In this document: in pieces, positions 23,826-31,843 of the stretch
Position numbering within the stretch: the stretch's first letter is position 1
Layout: the number at the start of each line of letters is the position of its first letter
Assembly (NCBI GenBank): GCA_040757835.1
Contig: JBFLWJ010000029.1
Span: 1-35,846, forward strand
Source of the DNA: Actinomycetota bacterium
Lineage (GTDB): Bacteria; Actinomycetota; Geothermincolia; Geothermincolales; RBG-13-55-18
DNA length: 35,846 nt
Direction of reading: 5' to 3'
Notes under the pieces: model-generated
Told to the model about the DNA's origin: nothing
The model's input: only the letters and a program-made list of their open reading frames with translations
Databases searched by the model: none
Made by a program: the position numbers and the translations under genes

Positions 23826-24060
23826 CTTGGGCTCCCTCGTCCGCTCATCGTGGTCATGCGATACGTGTGACCGGGGCCGGTGTCTCTGCCCGGCCCGTCC
23901 CAGAACGAGAATAGAGTAGAAGCCGGCATCATGGCAATGACTGCCGTGCGCATGGCGGCTCGGCCGTCCATGCAACATGCAACAGGGTATGCCACGGCGG
24001 ACAACCGGAATTGAAGTGCTGGATCGCGTTGGGAAGATGAACCTGATGCCCAGAGGATGG

Positions 24061-24519
24061 TCAATACTGGCCGATGGCGCGGGCCGATTCCATGGCCTCC
24101 ATGTATCCCATGGTGGAATAGTAGATGGCGCGGTCGAAATAGAGAACGACCTGGTTATTAAGCTCCAGTGCCTGGTAGATTTCCAGGTTGGTCTGGGTCA
24201 GGCCTTCGGATATGACCTCGAGCCACAGGTAGCGCTTGAGCAGGATGAGGGCCATGATAACCTCTTCCAGCTTGAAGCCCTCCTGGAAGCGGCGCTGGCC
24301 CAGGTTCATGTAGAAATGCCGGATCTCCTCCTGCTTGGTCTCCGGGCTCAACCAGTAACCGAGTCTCTCGTAGACGGCCATGGCCCGCTCGAAAAGGAGT
24401 TCCTCTGGGAAATGGTGATAGGTGGGGGTGTATCTCGATTGCTTTACTTCCTTCAGCCAGAGCTTTGCTACCTTGTCCGCCCTGGTCTCGATCATCTTTA
24501 TGAATCTTCTGGTCAGCAC
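24061..24519 (-). CDS. Helical RsbRD_N-like protein
   Basis: 152 residues, predicted all-helical with no membrane segment. Phrases such as ADKVAKLWLKEVKQS, AMAVYERLGYWLSPETKQEEIRHFYMNLGQRRFQEGF and LEEVIMALILLKRYLW resemble the globin-like N-terminal domain of RsbR/RsbRD sensors and of some histidine kinases (PF14361 type), here standing alone. Such domains sense unknown signals in stress-response stressosomes. The GTG at 24519 has GGAGG 6 nt upstream, and a promoter is visible at 24579-24606. The family call is from memory of its pattern. Confidence 0.6.
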   Translation of the reverse strand: MLTRRFIKMIETRADKVAKLWLKEVKQSRYTPTYHHFPEELLFERAMAVYERLGYWLSPETKQEEIRHFYMNLGQRRFQEGFKLEEVIMALILLKRYLWLEVISEGLTQTNLEIYQALELNNQVVLYFDRAIYYSTMGYMEAMESARAIGQY

Positions 24520-24578
24520 TATAACCTCCGGCGATGCGATGTTTCGGTCATGCTACGTCAAGGGCGAAAGACAGAGTT

Positions 24579-24606
24579 ATTATACCTTTTTCAATACCCT
24601 TTTCAA
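24579..24606 (-). promoter_or_regulatory. Promoter of the RsbRD_N-like gene
   Basis: On the minus strand TTGAAA (24606-24601), a 16-bp spacer and a perfect TATAAT (24584-24579) predict a start near 24572 and a leader of about 53 nt before the GTG at 24519. Confidence 0.7.
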
Positions 24607-24711
24607 ATCGACTCGGGCCGCCCTTTCCGGCCGCTATCCGACTCCGTGGGGCCGGTCAACCGGGGCCGGGCGTACATATTAAAACGGCGGGTTGGGCGCG
24701 GCGCCATGAGC

Positions 24712-25209
24712 TCACGGCGTGGCACATTCTCCCTCGTCTCCACGCAGCTTCTCGAGGCCGTGCGGGAGGGCGGGGAGGATGGCCTCCAGGTTCTCTCTGG
24801 CGCCGCGGGGGCTCCCCGGCAGGTTGACGATGAGCGTACGGCCGCGGATGCCGCTGGCAGCGCGCGAGAGCATGGCGTGGGGGGTCGCGCGGAGCGAAGC
24901 GGCTCGCATGGCCTCCGCGAAACCCGGCGCCTCGCGGTGGATGACGCGGCGTGTGGCCTCGGGGGTGATGTCGCGGGGGCTCAAGCCGGTGCCGCCCGTG
25001 GTCAGCACAAGGTCCACCCCGATCTCGTCGCAGTAATACCTGAGTTTCGCCTCTATATCGCCGAACTCGTCGGGCACGACATCCCGTGCCTCCACGAGCA
25101 TGCCCGCTCCCAGGACCGTCTCCTCGACCGCCTGGCCGGAGAGGTCTTCCCTTTCGCCGCGGGAGCCTTTGTCGCTCACCGTGAGGATGGCGACCCTGAA
25201 CCCACTCAC
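24712..25209 (-). CDS. MogA/MoaB-type molybdopterin adenylyltransferase
   Basis: 165 residues. It adenylylates molybdopterin ahead of metal insertion. The MPT-binding motif LVLTTGGTGLSPRDITPEAT is intact, as are the opening ILTVSDKGSRGEREDLSG and the late LIVNLPGSPRGARENLEAILPALPHGLEKL. The GTG start overlaps the MOSC stop (GTGA), making it the last gene of a tight moaA-moaC-MOSC-mogA operon. MoeA, MoaD and MoaE must lie elsewhere. MogA and MoaB forms cannot be separated by eye. Confidence 0.92.
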   Translation of the reverse strand: MSGFRVAILTVSDKGSRGEREDLSGQAVEETVLGAGMLVEARDVVPDEFGDIEAKLRYYCDEIGVDLVLTTGGTGLSPRDITPEATRRVIHREAPGFAEAMRAASLRATPHAMLSRAASGIRGRTLIVNLPGSPRGARENLEAILPALPHGLEKLRGDEGECATP

Positions 25210-25658
25210 GCTTCCACCGTCACGATCTCATCGCCCGGCTGCACCTTTCCGCCCTCGACCACCCGCGTGAAGATACCCTCGCGCGGCATGATACAGTCTC
25301 CAGCGGCGTAGTATATGGCGCAACGGTCCACACATTCCTTGCCGATCTGGGTCACCTCGAGCAGGACCCCATCTCCCACCCTCAGCCGGTCGCCGATGGC
25401 GAAGGACAGCAGGTCGATGCCCCTGGTGACCAGGTTCTCGCCGAAGGCCCCCGGCTGCAGGTCGCTGAGGCCCCTGGCGCGCATCTTGTCCACGCTCTCG
25501 TCGGCCAGCAGGCTGACCTGGCGGTGGCCGAAGCCGTAGTGGGCATCGCCCTCGATGCCCATCTCGGGTGTGAGGAACACTTCATCCACCGCCTCCTTCT
25601 GGACGTGCTTCTCCGCGCTGGTGCAGACGGCGACTATCTCACCCCGGGCCGTTCTCAT
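25206..25658 (-). CDS. MOSC domain protein
   Basis: 150 residues, a stand-alone MOSC (molybdenum cofactor sulfurase C-terminal) beta-barrel. GIEGDAHYGFGHRQVSLLADESV and PGAFGENLVTRGIDLLSFAIGDRLRVG are typical, and the conserved Cys lies in GKECVDRCAIYYAAGDCIMPREGIF. Small MOSC proteins in moa operons are thought to deliver sulfur to, or bind, the cofactor. The ATG at 25658 lies 3 nt past the moaC stop, and the 3' end overlaps mogA by 4 nt. Confidence 0.92.
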   Translation of the reverse strand: MRTARGEIVAVCTSAEKHVQKEAVDEVFLTPEMGIEGDAHYGFGHRQVSLLADESVDKMRARGLSDLQPGAFGENLVTRGIDLLSFAIGDRLRVGDGVLLEVTQIGKECVDRCAIYYAAGDCIMPREGIFTRVVEGGKVQPGDEIVTVEA

Positions 25659-25661
25659 CCC

Positions 25662-26171
25662 TCACTCCTTCTCGCGCAGGAAAGTCCCGGACCTGCCCCC
25701 GGACTTCTTCACGAGCTGCACCGCGGTGATGGTCATGCCGCGGTCCACGGCTTTGCACATGTCGTAGATGGTGAGGGCGGCGACCGCGGCCGCGGTCAAG
25801 GCCTCCATCTCGATACCGGTGCGGTCCCGGGTCCTGGCGGTGGCCACGGCGGTGATGCTCGACTTCTTCCTGTCCACCTCGAAATCCATCTCCACCGCCG
25901 TGATGGCGATGGGGTGGCACATGGGTATCAGCTCGCTGGTCTTCTTGGCGGCCATGATGCCGGCGATGCGCGCCGTGCCCAGCACGTCGCCCTTTTCGAT
26001 CCCCGAGGACAGGACGAGGTCCAGGGTGGCCTTCTGCATGACCACGCTGGCCCGCGCCACCGCCGTGCGGGCCGTGACGCGCTTGGACGAGACGTCCACC
26101 ATCCTCGCCCGCCCCCTCTCGTCCAGGTGGGTGAGTCCTTCGCCCTGTCTCTCGCTCCTCTCGGCCGTCAC
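25662..26171 (-). CDS. moaC: Cyclic pyranopterin monophosphate synthase MoaC
   Basis: 169 residues. It turns the MoaA product 3',8-cH2GTP into cyclic pyranopterin monophosphate. The family hallmarks are MVDVSSKRVTARTAVARA, GDVLGTARIAGIMAAKKTSELIPMCHPI and GIEMEALTAAAVAALTIYDMCKAVDRGM, with the catalytic Lys in the C-terminal VQLVKKSGGRSG. The GTG start has GGAGG 5 nt upstream, within 2 nt of the moaA stop. Confidence 0.96.
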   Translation of the reverse strand: MTAERSERQGEGLTHLDERGRARMVDVSSKRVTARTAVARASVVMQKATLDLVLSSGIEKGDVLGTARIAGIMAAKKTSELIPMCHPIAITAVEMDFEVDRKKSSITAVATARTRDRTGIEMEALTAAAVAALTIYDMCKAVDRGMTITAVQLVKKSGGRSGTFLREKE

Positions 26172-26172
26172 G

Positions 26173-27147
26173 TCAACCTCCTATCTGGGACATGCTCCTG
26201 CCGGGGGACTCCGGAAAGCCTCCGTGGTCGCGAGGCTTCTTCGCCAGGGAGCGGCGGATGGCCTCGAGCACCGGCGCGTCGTCCGTGCTGTTTCGCAGTA
26301 TATCGCGCACGTCGTCCTCCTCGCGCGAGAAGAGGCACGGCTTCATCTTTCCATCCGCCGTGAGGCGGAGGCGGTTGCATTCCGGGCAGAAGTGCGAACT
26401 CACCGGGGAGATAAAGCCGATGGTGCCGCGGGCGCCGCGCAGGCTGTAGTAGCGTGCCGGGCCGGAGCCCACTGGAGGCAGGTCCGAGCGGGTCAACTCA
26501 CCGCTCTCACCCAGGCGCTTCCTGATCTCCTCGGCCGGGACGTAGTATGAGCCGTCGAACATCCCGCAGGGGCTCATGTATTCTATGAACCTCACGTGCA
26601 CCGGCAGCCGCCGGACCAGTTCCACGAAGCCGTCCAGTTCGTCCAGGAGGTGCTCGAGCACCACCACGTTTATCTTCACGGGTGTCAGGCCCGCTTCCAC
26701 GGCGGCTTCTACCCCCGCGAGCGCATCGGAGAGGTCGCCCAAGCGGGTGATGCGGCGGTAGGTGTCGGGGTCCAGGGAGTCGATGCTCACGTTCACCCGC
26801 TTCAGCCCAGCCGCGGCCAGCTTCTCCGCCTGCCGCGACAGCAGGATCCCGTTGGTGGTGAGGGAGATATCCACCTCCTCGCGCAGGGCGGCTATCTCGC
26901 GCACGAGGAAATCAAGGTCCTTGCGGACCAGGGGCTCTCCCCCGGTGAGGCGCACCTTGCTGATGCCCGCCCGCACGGAGACGCGCAGGAAGCGCACCAT
27001 CTCCTCGTAGGTGAGGACGTCCTCGTGGCGCAGTTGCGGCACTCCCTCGGGGGGCATGCAGTACACGCACCTCAGGTTGCAGCGGTCGGTGACCGCGAGG
27101 CGCAGGTAGTCGATGGGACGCGAATAGGGGTCCAGCAGGGAGGTCAT
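26173..27147 (-). CDS. moaA: GTP 3',8-cyclase MoaA
   Basis: 324 residues. This radical SAM enzyme starts molybdenum-cofactor synthesis from GTP. The SAM cluster motif is Cys23-x3-Cys27-x2-Cys30, the GGEP segment is at 69-72, and the second cluster uses Cys254, Cys257 and Cys271. The protein ends in the essential Gly-Gly tail. The ATG at 27147 lacks a strong ribosome site, unusual in this window; the leader instead has a weak hairpin followed by eight Ts. It heads the moaA-moaC-MOSC-mogA operon. Confidence 0.96.
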   Translation of the reverse strand: MTSLLDPYSRPIDYLRLAVTDRCNLRCVYCMPPEGVPQLRHEDVLTYEEMVRFLRVSVRAGISKVRLTGGEPLVRKDLDFLVREIAALREEVDISLTTNGILLSRQAEKLAAAGLKRVNVSIDSLDPDTYRRITRLGDLSDALAGVEAAVEAGLTPVKINVVVLEHLLDELDGFVELVRRLPVHVRFIEYMSPCGMFDGSYYVPAEEIRKRLGESGELTRSDLPPVGSGPARYYSLRGARGTIGFISPVSSHFCPECNRLRLTADGKMKPCLFSREEDDVRDILRNSTDDAPVLEAIRRSLAKKPRDHGGFPESPGRSMSQIGG

Positions 27148-27244
27148 CGCGCCGTTTCCAGTACCGAAAAAAAATCAGCGAACCGAACTCGCCACATATT
27201 AAAATCACCGCCTATGCAGGTCTTTCGCTCACAGTGAGATTATA
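27148..27244 (-). promoter_or_regulatory. moaA leader with -10 box and attenuator-like hairpin
   Basis: A minus-strand TATAAT (27244-27239) gives a leader of roughly 85 nt. In it GCGAG-TTCGG-TTCGC forms a 5-bp stem followed by TGA and eight Ts just before the moaA start, and CTCACTGTGAG forms another small hairpin. This could be an attenuator or a weak terminator. It does not match what I recall of the Moco riboswitch. CTATGCAGGTCTTT at 27212-27225 (plus strand) recurs at 33447-33460. Confidence 0.4.
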
Positions 27245-27486
27245 TCATAAGCCCTGATGACAGTTGATGACCTCACCGTGCCGTGGCGAGCTGGGGGACC
27301 TTCTGAGTCGAGAAAGGAACAATATCCGTAGATGTGCCGATTATTCCGTTTGGATAGCTGTAACAGGCCGCAATCCCTGCAAGGGTTACGATTGAAGACA
27401 GGTCCCTGCGCACCCCCGTGCTTTTTTGAACGGGAAGAAAACAAATGTAGCGGAGGTGCTCGAAGCTACGGAATACCGGTAAGAAG
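27245..27486. other. Non-coding stretch upstream of the moa operon
   Basis: No gene, strong promoter or folded RNA is evident. Composition is nearer 50% GC and resembles the membrane-protein gene beside it, so the block 27245-27954 may have been acquired as one piece. Confidence 0.3.
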
Positions 27487-27900
27487 CTATTTCCATGCAC
27501 TCGGTGGGGTGTGTTTGTCTTGGGCTTCGCTTGGTGGCATATGTTCAGAGTAATGTATTCCTGTTTCTGGGTCGACGAAGGTTATCTCTGAACCTGATCT
27601 GGACGCGACATGCTCCTCTCGTGCCACCCGATAGAGCAATAATAACCAGAGAATCGGCCCTATAATAGGCAGGATAAACGCGATAAGAAACATTCCGAGT
27701 ATCCAGAAACTTGGATTGAGATCATGCTTTACGCAGATTACATATACTATGGCAAGCAACCATCCAACCGCCGGAGCAAGACATAAAAAACCAACAAACA
27801 CGACTCCGGTTCTTGGCAATCCAGAACGATAGGCCCACAGACAGAGAATTACAGCTGTGATTGCTGAAATCGCAATCCAAATTAAAATTATGTAAACCAT
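27487..27900 (-). CDS. Small multi-span membrane protein, unknown
   Basis: 137 residues from ATG 27900, or 155 from TTG 27954; neither start has a good ribosome site. There are probably four membrane segments: MVYIILIWIAISAITAVILCLWA, TGVVFVGFLCLAPAVGWLLAIVYVI, FWILGMFLIAFILPIIGPILWLLLLY, with a hydrophilic tail ending in IHYSEHMPPSEAQDK. The ILPIIGPILWLL phrase recalls PLDc_N-type membrane modules, too weak for assignment. Composition is clearly more AT-rich than its neighbours, suggesting recent acquisition. It stands alone between the moa operon and the glycerate kinase. Confidence 0.55.
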   Translation of the reverse strand: MVYIILIWIAISAITAVILCLWAYRSGLPRTGVVFVGFLCLAPAVGWLLAIVYVICVKHDLNPSFWILGMFLIAFILPIIGPILWLLLLYRVAREEHVASRSGSEITFVDPETGIHYSEHMPPSEAQDKHTPPSAWK

Positions 27901-27994
27901 AAAGAAGCAGAGCCTACCCTCGTCACTAAAGGCGAGATCGGTTCTGCAATTCAAATCTAGTAGAATTGACCTTAGAATACAATGATTTGTTAGC

Positions 27995-29128
27995 TCATTG
28001 CAGACCGCGAAGTAATGAGGCGAGCTCGCGGGAGGTGTCTTCGAGGAGCTCCCTCGTCCGGCGGATACTCTCCTCCAGGCTCATGGGGCCGCGGGCGATG
28101 CCCAGAAGCGCGGTGACGCCCAGCTCGTGCAGCTGTTCCGCCCCCCCCGCCACCTCGCCGGCCAGGGCGAGGACGGGTATGCCGTGGTTCCCGGCGGCGC
28201 GGGCCACGCCGGTGACCGTCTTGCCGTAGGCGGTCTGGGCGTCCAGCCTTCCCTCCCCGGTCAATACCAGGCCGCAGCCTACCAGCTTCCTCTCGAAGCC
28301 CACCGCCTTCATGACCACGTCGATGCCCGGGAGCACCGCCGCCCCAGTGAAGGCCATGAGCCCGAAACCGAGGCCTCCGGCGGCTCCTGCCCCTGGCTTT
28401 GATTCATGACCCGGGGCGACCTGCCTGGAGGTCACCTCCGCCAGCCTGGCCAGTGCCGTTTCCAGCAGCCGCACGTCGTACTCGCTGGTGCCCTTCTGGG
28501 GGCCGTAGACTTGGGATGCACCAGTTTCTCCCAGCAGCGGATTGGTAACGTCCGAGGCCACCACCACCGCGGCCTCGCGGAGTCGGGGATCGAGGCCGGA
28601 GAGGTCCAGGCTCTCGAGGTTGTTGAGGTAGATGGCACCGTGGGGCAGGTCCTCCCCGTTCTCGTCGAGGAAACGTGCCCCCAGGGCCGCGGCCATGCCC
28701 GCGCCGCCGTCGTTGGTGGCGCTCCCCCCTATGCCCACGATGATGCGGCGCAACCCCTGGTCCAGGGCGTTGCGGATGAGGTCGCCGGTGCCGGCCGAGG
28801 TGGCGTAGCGGGGGTCGCGCTTCTCGGGGGGGACCAGCGCCAGTCCGGAGGCGGCGGCCATCTCCACCATGGCGGTCCTGCCGTCCCCGAGGACGCCCAG
28901 GAGTGCCCGGCGCCGCTCGCCCAGGGGGCCCGTCACCTCGCACGGGATGGTCTTCCCGCCGGTGGCCGCGACCAGCAGCTCCATGGTCCCCTCGCCGCCG
29001 TCGGCGAGGGGGCAGGTGAGCACCTCCGCTTCGGGCCATCCCCGCGCGAAGCCGCGCGCCATGGCCCGGGCCGCCTCGTTCGCGCCGAGGGAGCCCTTGA
29101 ACTTATCGGGAGCGATGAGGACGCGCAT
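27995..29128 (-). CDS. glxK: Glycerate kinase (GarK/GlxK family)
   Basis: 377 residues, standard length. It phosphorylates D-glycerate (usually to 2-phosphoglycerate), feeding lower glycolysis. Family motifs: LIAPDKFKGSLGANEAARAMARGF, CPLADGGEGTMELLV, GIGGSATNDGGAGMAAALGARF, KPGAGAAGGLGFGLMAF and LTGEGRLDAQTAYGKTVTGVA. It is the third gene of the cooC-nfnA-glxK run, 13 nt after the nfnA-like stop, with AGGA overlapping that stop as a modest ribosome site. Why it is linked to redox and nickel proteins is not evident. Confidence 0.95.
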   Translation of the reverse strand: MRVLIAPDKFKGSLGANEAARAMARGFARGWPEAEVLTCPLADGGEGTMELLVAATGGKTIPCEVTGPLGERRRALLGVLGDGRTAMVEMAAASGLALVPPEKRDPRYATSAGTGDLIRNALDQGLRRIIVGIGGSATNDGGAGMAAALGARFLDENGEDLPHGAIYLNNLESLDLSGLDPRLREAAVVVASDVTNPLLGETGASQVYGPQKGTSEYDVRLLETALARLAEVTSRQVAPGHESKPGAGAAGGLGFGLMAFTGAAVLPGIDVVMKAVGFERKLVGCGLVLTGEGRLDAQTAYGKTVTGVARAAGNHGIPVLALAGEVAGGAEQLHELGVTALLGIARGPMSLEESIRRTRELLEDTSRELASLLRGLQ

Positions 29129-29141
29129 GTTGTGGTGGGTC

Positions 29142-29957
29142 CTATATCGGGAGGCTGCGGGCTATCTCCTCTTCCTCCTTGTACTGATCCAGGCGCGAGA
29201 GGAGCAGGTTCCAGTCCACGGCGTGGCCGTCGAACTCCGGCCCGTCCACGCAGGCGAACCTGGTCTTGCCCTCCACCTCGCAGCGGCAGGTCCCGCACAT
29301 GCCCGTGCCGTCGAGCATGATGGAATTGAGGCTGACCCTGGTGGGGACCTCGAACTCGCGCGTGACCGCGCAGGAGAACTTCATCATGATCGCCGGCCCG
29401 ATGGCTATCACCATGTCCACCCGCTCCTGCTTGAGCAGTTCCTCCAGGGCCCAGGTGACTCGCCCCTCCAGGCCCCTTGAACCGTCGTCGGTGGTGATGA
29501 CGAGCGAGTCAGAGACCGCGGCCATCTCATCCTCCAGGATGAGCAGGTCCGCGGTGCGGGCCCCGATGATGGAGGTGACGCGGTTGCCGGCCTCGCGAAG
29601 GGAGCGGCAGATGGGGTGGATGGCCGCGATGCCCACGCCTCCGCCCACGCAGGCCACGTGCCCGCCCTCGCAGATCTCGGCCGGCCTTCCCAGGGGGCCG
29701 ACGAGGTCGAGGATGGCGTCGCCCTCCCGCATAAGGCTGAGCTTGCGGGTGGAGCGGCCGACTACCTGCAGCACCAGGCGTATCCAACCCTCTCCAGGCG
29801 ACCAGTCGCAGAGGGTGAGGGGGAAGCGCTCTCCCGTCTCGTCCAGGCGCAGGATGACGAACTGTCCCGCGAGGGCCCTGCGGGCTATATCCGGGGCCTC
29901 GACGCCCATGGAGAACACCGTCTCGGCCAGTTGCTCTCGCTTCAGTATGGTGAACAT
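29142..29957 (-). CDS. NfnA/SudB-like FAD and NAD(P)H-binding oxidoreductase subunit
   Basis: 271 residues. Dihydroorotate dehydrogenase electron-transfer-like fold: a flavin-binding barrel (residues 1-95, RFPLTLCDW, LVGPLGRP), a nucleotide module (CVGGGVGIAAIHPICRSLREAG) and a C-terminal 2Fe-2S site with Asp216, Cys221, Cys224 and Cys236 (GMCGTC, FACVDGPEFDGH). The Asp plus three Cys pattern is that of NfnA, the NADH-side subunit of ferredoxin:NADP transhydrogenase, also annotated sulfide dehydrogenase SudB. Its usual partner, a GltA-like protein, is at 19731-21149 rather than adjacent. The start ATG overlaps the cooC stop by one base (TGATG). Confidence 0.88.
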   Translation of the reverse strand: MFTILKREQLAETVFSMGVEAPDIARRALAGQFVILRLDETGERFPLTLCDWSPGEGWIRLVLQVVGRSTRKLSLMREGDAILDLVGPLGRPAEICEGGHVACVGGGVGIAAIHPICRSLREAGNRVTSIIGARTADLLILEDEMAAVSDSLVITTDDGSRGLEGRVTWALEELLKQERVDMVIAIGPAIMMKFSCAVTREFEVPTRVSLNSIMLDGTGMCGTCRCEVEGKTRFACVDGPEFDGHAVDWNLLLSRLDQYKEEEEIARSLPI

Positions 29958-30742
29958 CAGCCCTCCCTTCCCAGTTCCCGGAAGAGCTTTTCCTTGATGG
30001 CGCGTACCTCGTCCACGAAGGCCGGGTCGGCGTCGTAGGGGCTGGTCCCTTCCAGGTCGGAGCGGCGTATGTTCTGGTTGTAGGAGATGGAACCGAGGTA
30101 GGGCAGTCCGTCCAGACGGCTCCTCACCAGATCTTCCTCCTCCGCGCTCTGCACCTTGTTGAGCACCACGTAGATGCGCTGGACCTTGAGGTCCGAAGCG
30201 AGCTTGCGGATGGTCTCGGCCGTCTGCACGCTGCGCATTCCCGGCTCGATGACCACGACCATGGCGTCCACCGCGCCGGCGGTCCCCCGGCCCAGGTGCT
30301 CCAGGCCGGCCTCCATGTCCAGGATGACCACGTCGTCGCGGGCGAGGAGGAGGTGCTGCAGCAGCGCCTTTAGCATCACCGACTCCGGGCACACGCAACC
30401 CCCGCCGCCTTCCTTCACCGTGCCCATGACCAGCAGGCGCACCCCGGCGTGTTTCCTGGAGAGGGCCTCGGGAAGGTCGTCCACCTTGGGGTTCATCTTG
30501 AAATAAGTGCCGAAGGTGCCGGGCTGGGACCCGGTGCGCTCGGCCACGAGTTCCTTCATGTCGGCGATGGGCACGACGTCGGCCATCTCCCCGGATGGGA
30601 TGCCCAAGCTGGAGGCCAGGTTGGCGTCGGGGTCGGCGTCAACGGCCACGACGTTGTAGCCCTCATCGGCGAGCAGGCGCGCCAGCCCTCCCGCGAGGGT
30701 GGTCTTGCCCACCCCGCCTTTTCCGGTCACGGCGATCTTCAA
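29957..30742 (-). CDS. cooC: CooC-type nickel-insertion ATPase
   Basis: 261 residues. MinD/SIMIBI ATPase with a deviant Walker A (GKGGVGKTT, residues 7-15, signature Lys present), AVDADPDANLASSLG, and the Ni-binding CxC at Cys116/Cys118 (GGGGCVCPES) as in CooC1. LDMEAGLEHLGRGT provides the Walker B region. It matures the Ni-Fe cluster of carbon monoxide dehydrogenase. I chose TTG 30742 because AAGGAGGG lies 7 nt upstream and the P-loop family starts here; an ATG at 30784 has no ribosome site. Overlapping TATAAT boxes on the minus strand lie at 30803-30813. It leads the cooC-nfnA-glxK run. Confidence 0.92.
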   Translation of the reverse strand: MKIAVTGKGGVGKTTLAGGLARLLADEGYNVVAVDADPDANLASSLGIPSGEMADVVPIADMKELVAERTGSQPGTFGTYFKMNPKVDDLPEALSRKHAGVRLLVMGTVKEGGGGCVCPESVMLKALLQHLLLARDDVVILDMEAGLEHLGRGTAGAVDAMVVVIEPGMRSVQTAETIRKLASDLKVQRIYVVLNKVQSAEEEDLVRSRLDGLPYLGSISYNQNIRRSDLEGTSPYDADPAFVDEVRAIKEKLFRELGREG

Positions 30743-30852
30743 CTGCGGTCCCTCCTTAACGCTGCCATGCCGGGCGTGAGGCATGACGATCCTTCTGAGC
30801 GGATTATATTATAGGTTCTTTTCAGGCCAGTGTGGGCGACCTTGTGCCGGCA

Positions 30853-31365
30853 TCAAGGCTGGGGGCCCTTCTTTCTGCCGCCCTTCCTCCGTTCCTGCGG
30901 CGGCTGCAGCATGGCGGGGGAGACCTGGTCGCGCCACATCAGGGAGCGGGCCACGTCCACCGTGGACAGGCTCCCGACCAGCGCCCCCCCGCTCACCACC
31001 GGCAGGGTCTTGCCCCCGCCCTCGAGCAGCTGCCCGAAAGCGCTCTCCAGGCTCTGCTCCGGGTCAAGCAGGACTTCCACCCTGCGCATAGCCTCTTTCA
31101 CCTTGAGGTGCGGCAGGAGGTCACTGGAACGGCGGTGCGGGTGCAGGTGGGAGGGTGAGCCCCCCCGGGCCAGCAGTTCGTCGTATTCCGGGATGAGGCA
31201 GCGCAGGATCTCCTCGGCCCCCAGCATCCCCAGCACGTGGTCGCCCGCCTCCACCACCACCAGGTCTCCGGCCTGGGTCAGCGCCATCCGCTCGGCGGCC
31301 TCCTTGATGGTGGCGTTGTCGCGGATCCTGGGCGCATTGCGGTTCATCGCTTCTCTTACTTGCAT
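30853..31365 (-). CDS. CBS-domain pair protein
   Basis: 170 residues with two CBS motifs: MQVREAMNRNAPRIRDNATIKEAAERMALTQAGDLVVVE-HVLGMLGAEEIL, and LKVKEAMRRVEVLLDPEQSLESAFGQLLEGGGKTLPVVSGGALVGSLSTVDVARSL, separated by a His-rich linker (PSHLHPHRRSSD). It has a basic tail. Stand-alone CBS pairs bind adenosine nucleotides and regulate partner proteins; the partner is unknown. The ATG at 31365 has GGAGG about 5 nt upstream. It precedes cooC in the same direction, but a separate -10 in the gap suggests cooC is also transcribed on its own. Confidence 0.88.
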   Translation of the reverse strand: MQVREAMNRNAPRIRDNATIKEAAERMALTQAGDLVVVEAGDHVLGMLGAEEILRCLIPEYDELLARGGSPSHLHPHRRSSDLLPHLKVKEAMRRVEVLLDPEQSLESAFGQLLEGGGKTLPVVSGGALVGSLSTVDVARSLMWRDQVSPAMLQPPQERRKGGRKKGPQP

Positions 31366-31483
31366 CACGCCTCCTTTGCCTGCTCTGTCCCTATTGTTCC
31401 CATCCCGGCCCCTGGGTACACACCGCAAACGTTGATGGACCCGTGGCTGCACGGATAACCGCGCTCCATATGCGGCACCCCTG

Positions 31484-31615
31484 CTACTGCGGTGGCAGGA
31501 TGGTGAACTCCCGCACCCCCGCTTTCATCTTCTCGTCGACGGCTCCCGGCAGGGCGTTGATGGTCTCGTCGATGACCGGTGCAAAGAACTTGATAACTAC
31601 CCTGTTCTCCGGCAT
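31484..31615 (-). CDS. 43-residue protein of unknown function
   Basis: A short but well-formed gene: GAGGG lies 7 nt before the ATG at 31615-31613 and the frame ends at TAG 31486-31484. The product begins MPENRVVIKFFAPVID and ends VREFTILPPQ: strand-helix-strand in appearance, soluble, with no cysteines. Codon use looks like the neighbours, with G or C at most third positions. No family is recognised. It lies upstream of the CBS gene in the same direction with a 118-bp gap. Confidence 0.55.
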   Translation of the reverse strand: MPENRVVIKFFAPVIDETINALPGAVDEKMKAGVREFTILPPQ

Positions 31616-31779
31616 GGTTCACCCTCTTTCCAGATATCGATAGCCTTCCGCGCCTCTGCGAGGCACCCCTCCGGGTACCCTCTATCTTAACCAAGTCGCC
31701 CGCGCATATATAGCGGCGTGCTTTCGCCGTCCCGGCGGCGCCGCTCCCCTGGGTATTGCATACATAACGATGGATTATG

Positions 31780-31813
31780 TTTACTTCACATTTTGCGCCG
31801 TGATAATATTATC
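31780..31813 (+). promoter_or_regulatory. Promoter of the diacylglycerol-kinase-like gene, with palindrome
   Basis: TTTACT (31780-31785) and TAATAT (31804-31809), 18 bp apart, form a moderate promoter. The -10 lies in the perfect 12-bp palindrome GATAATATTATC (31802-31813), similar in design to the palindrome over the fbp -10, which may be operator or chance AT symmetry. Confidence 0.45.
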
Positions 31814-31843
31814 TACCGGCGTTTCCGTTCTGGGGGTATGAGG

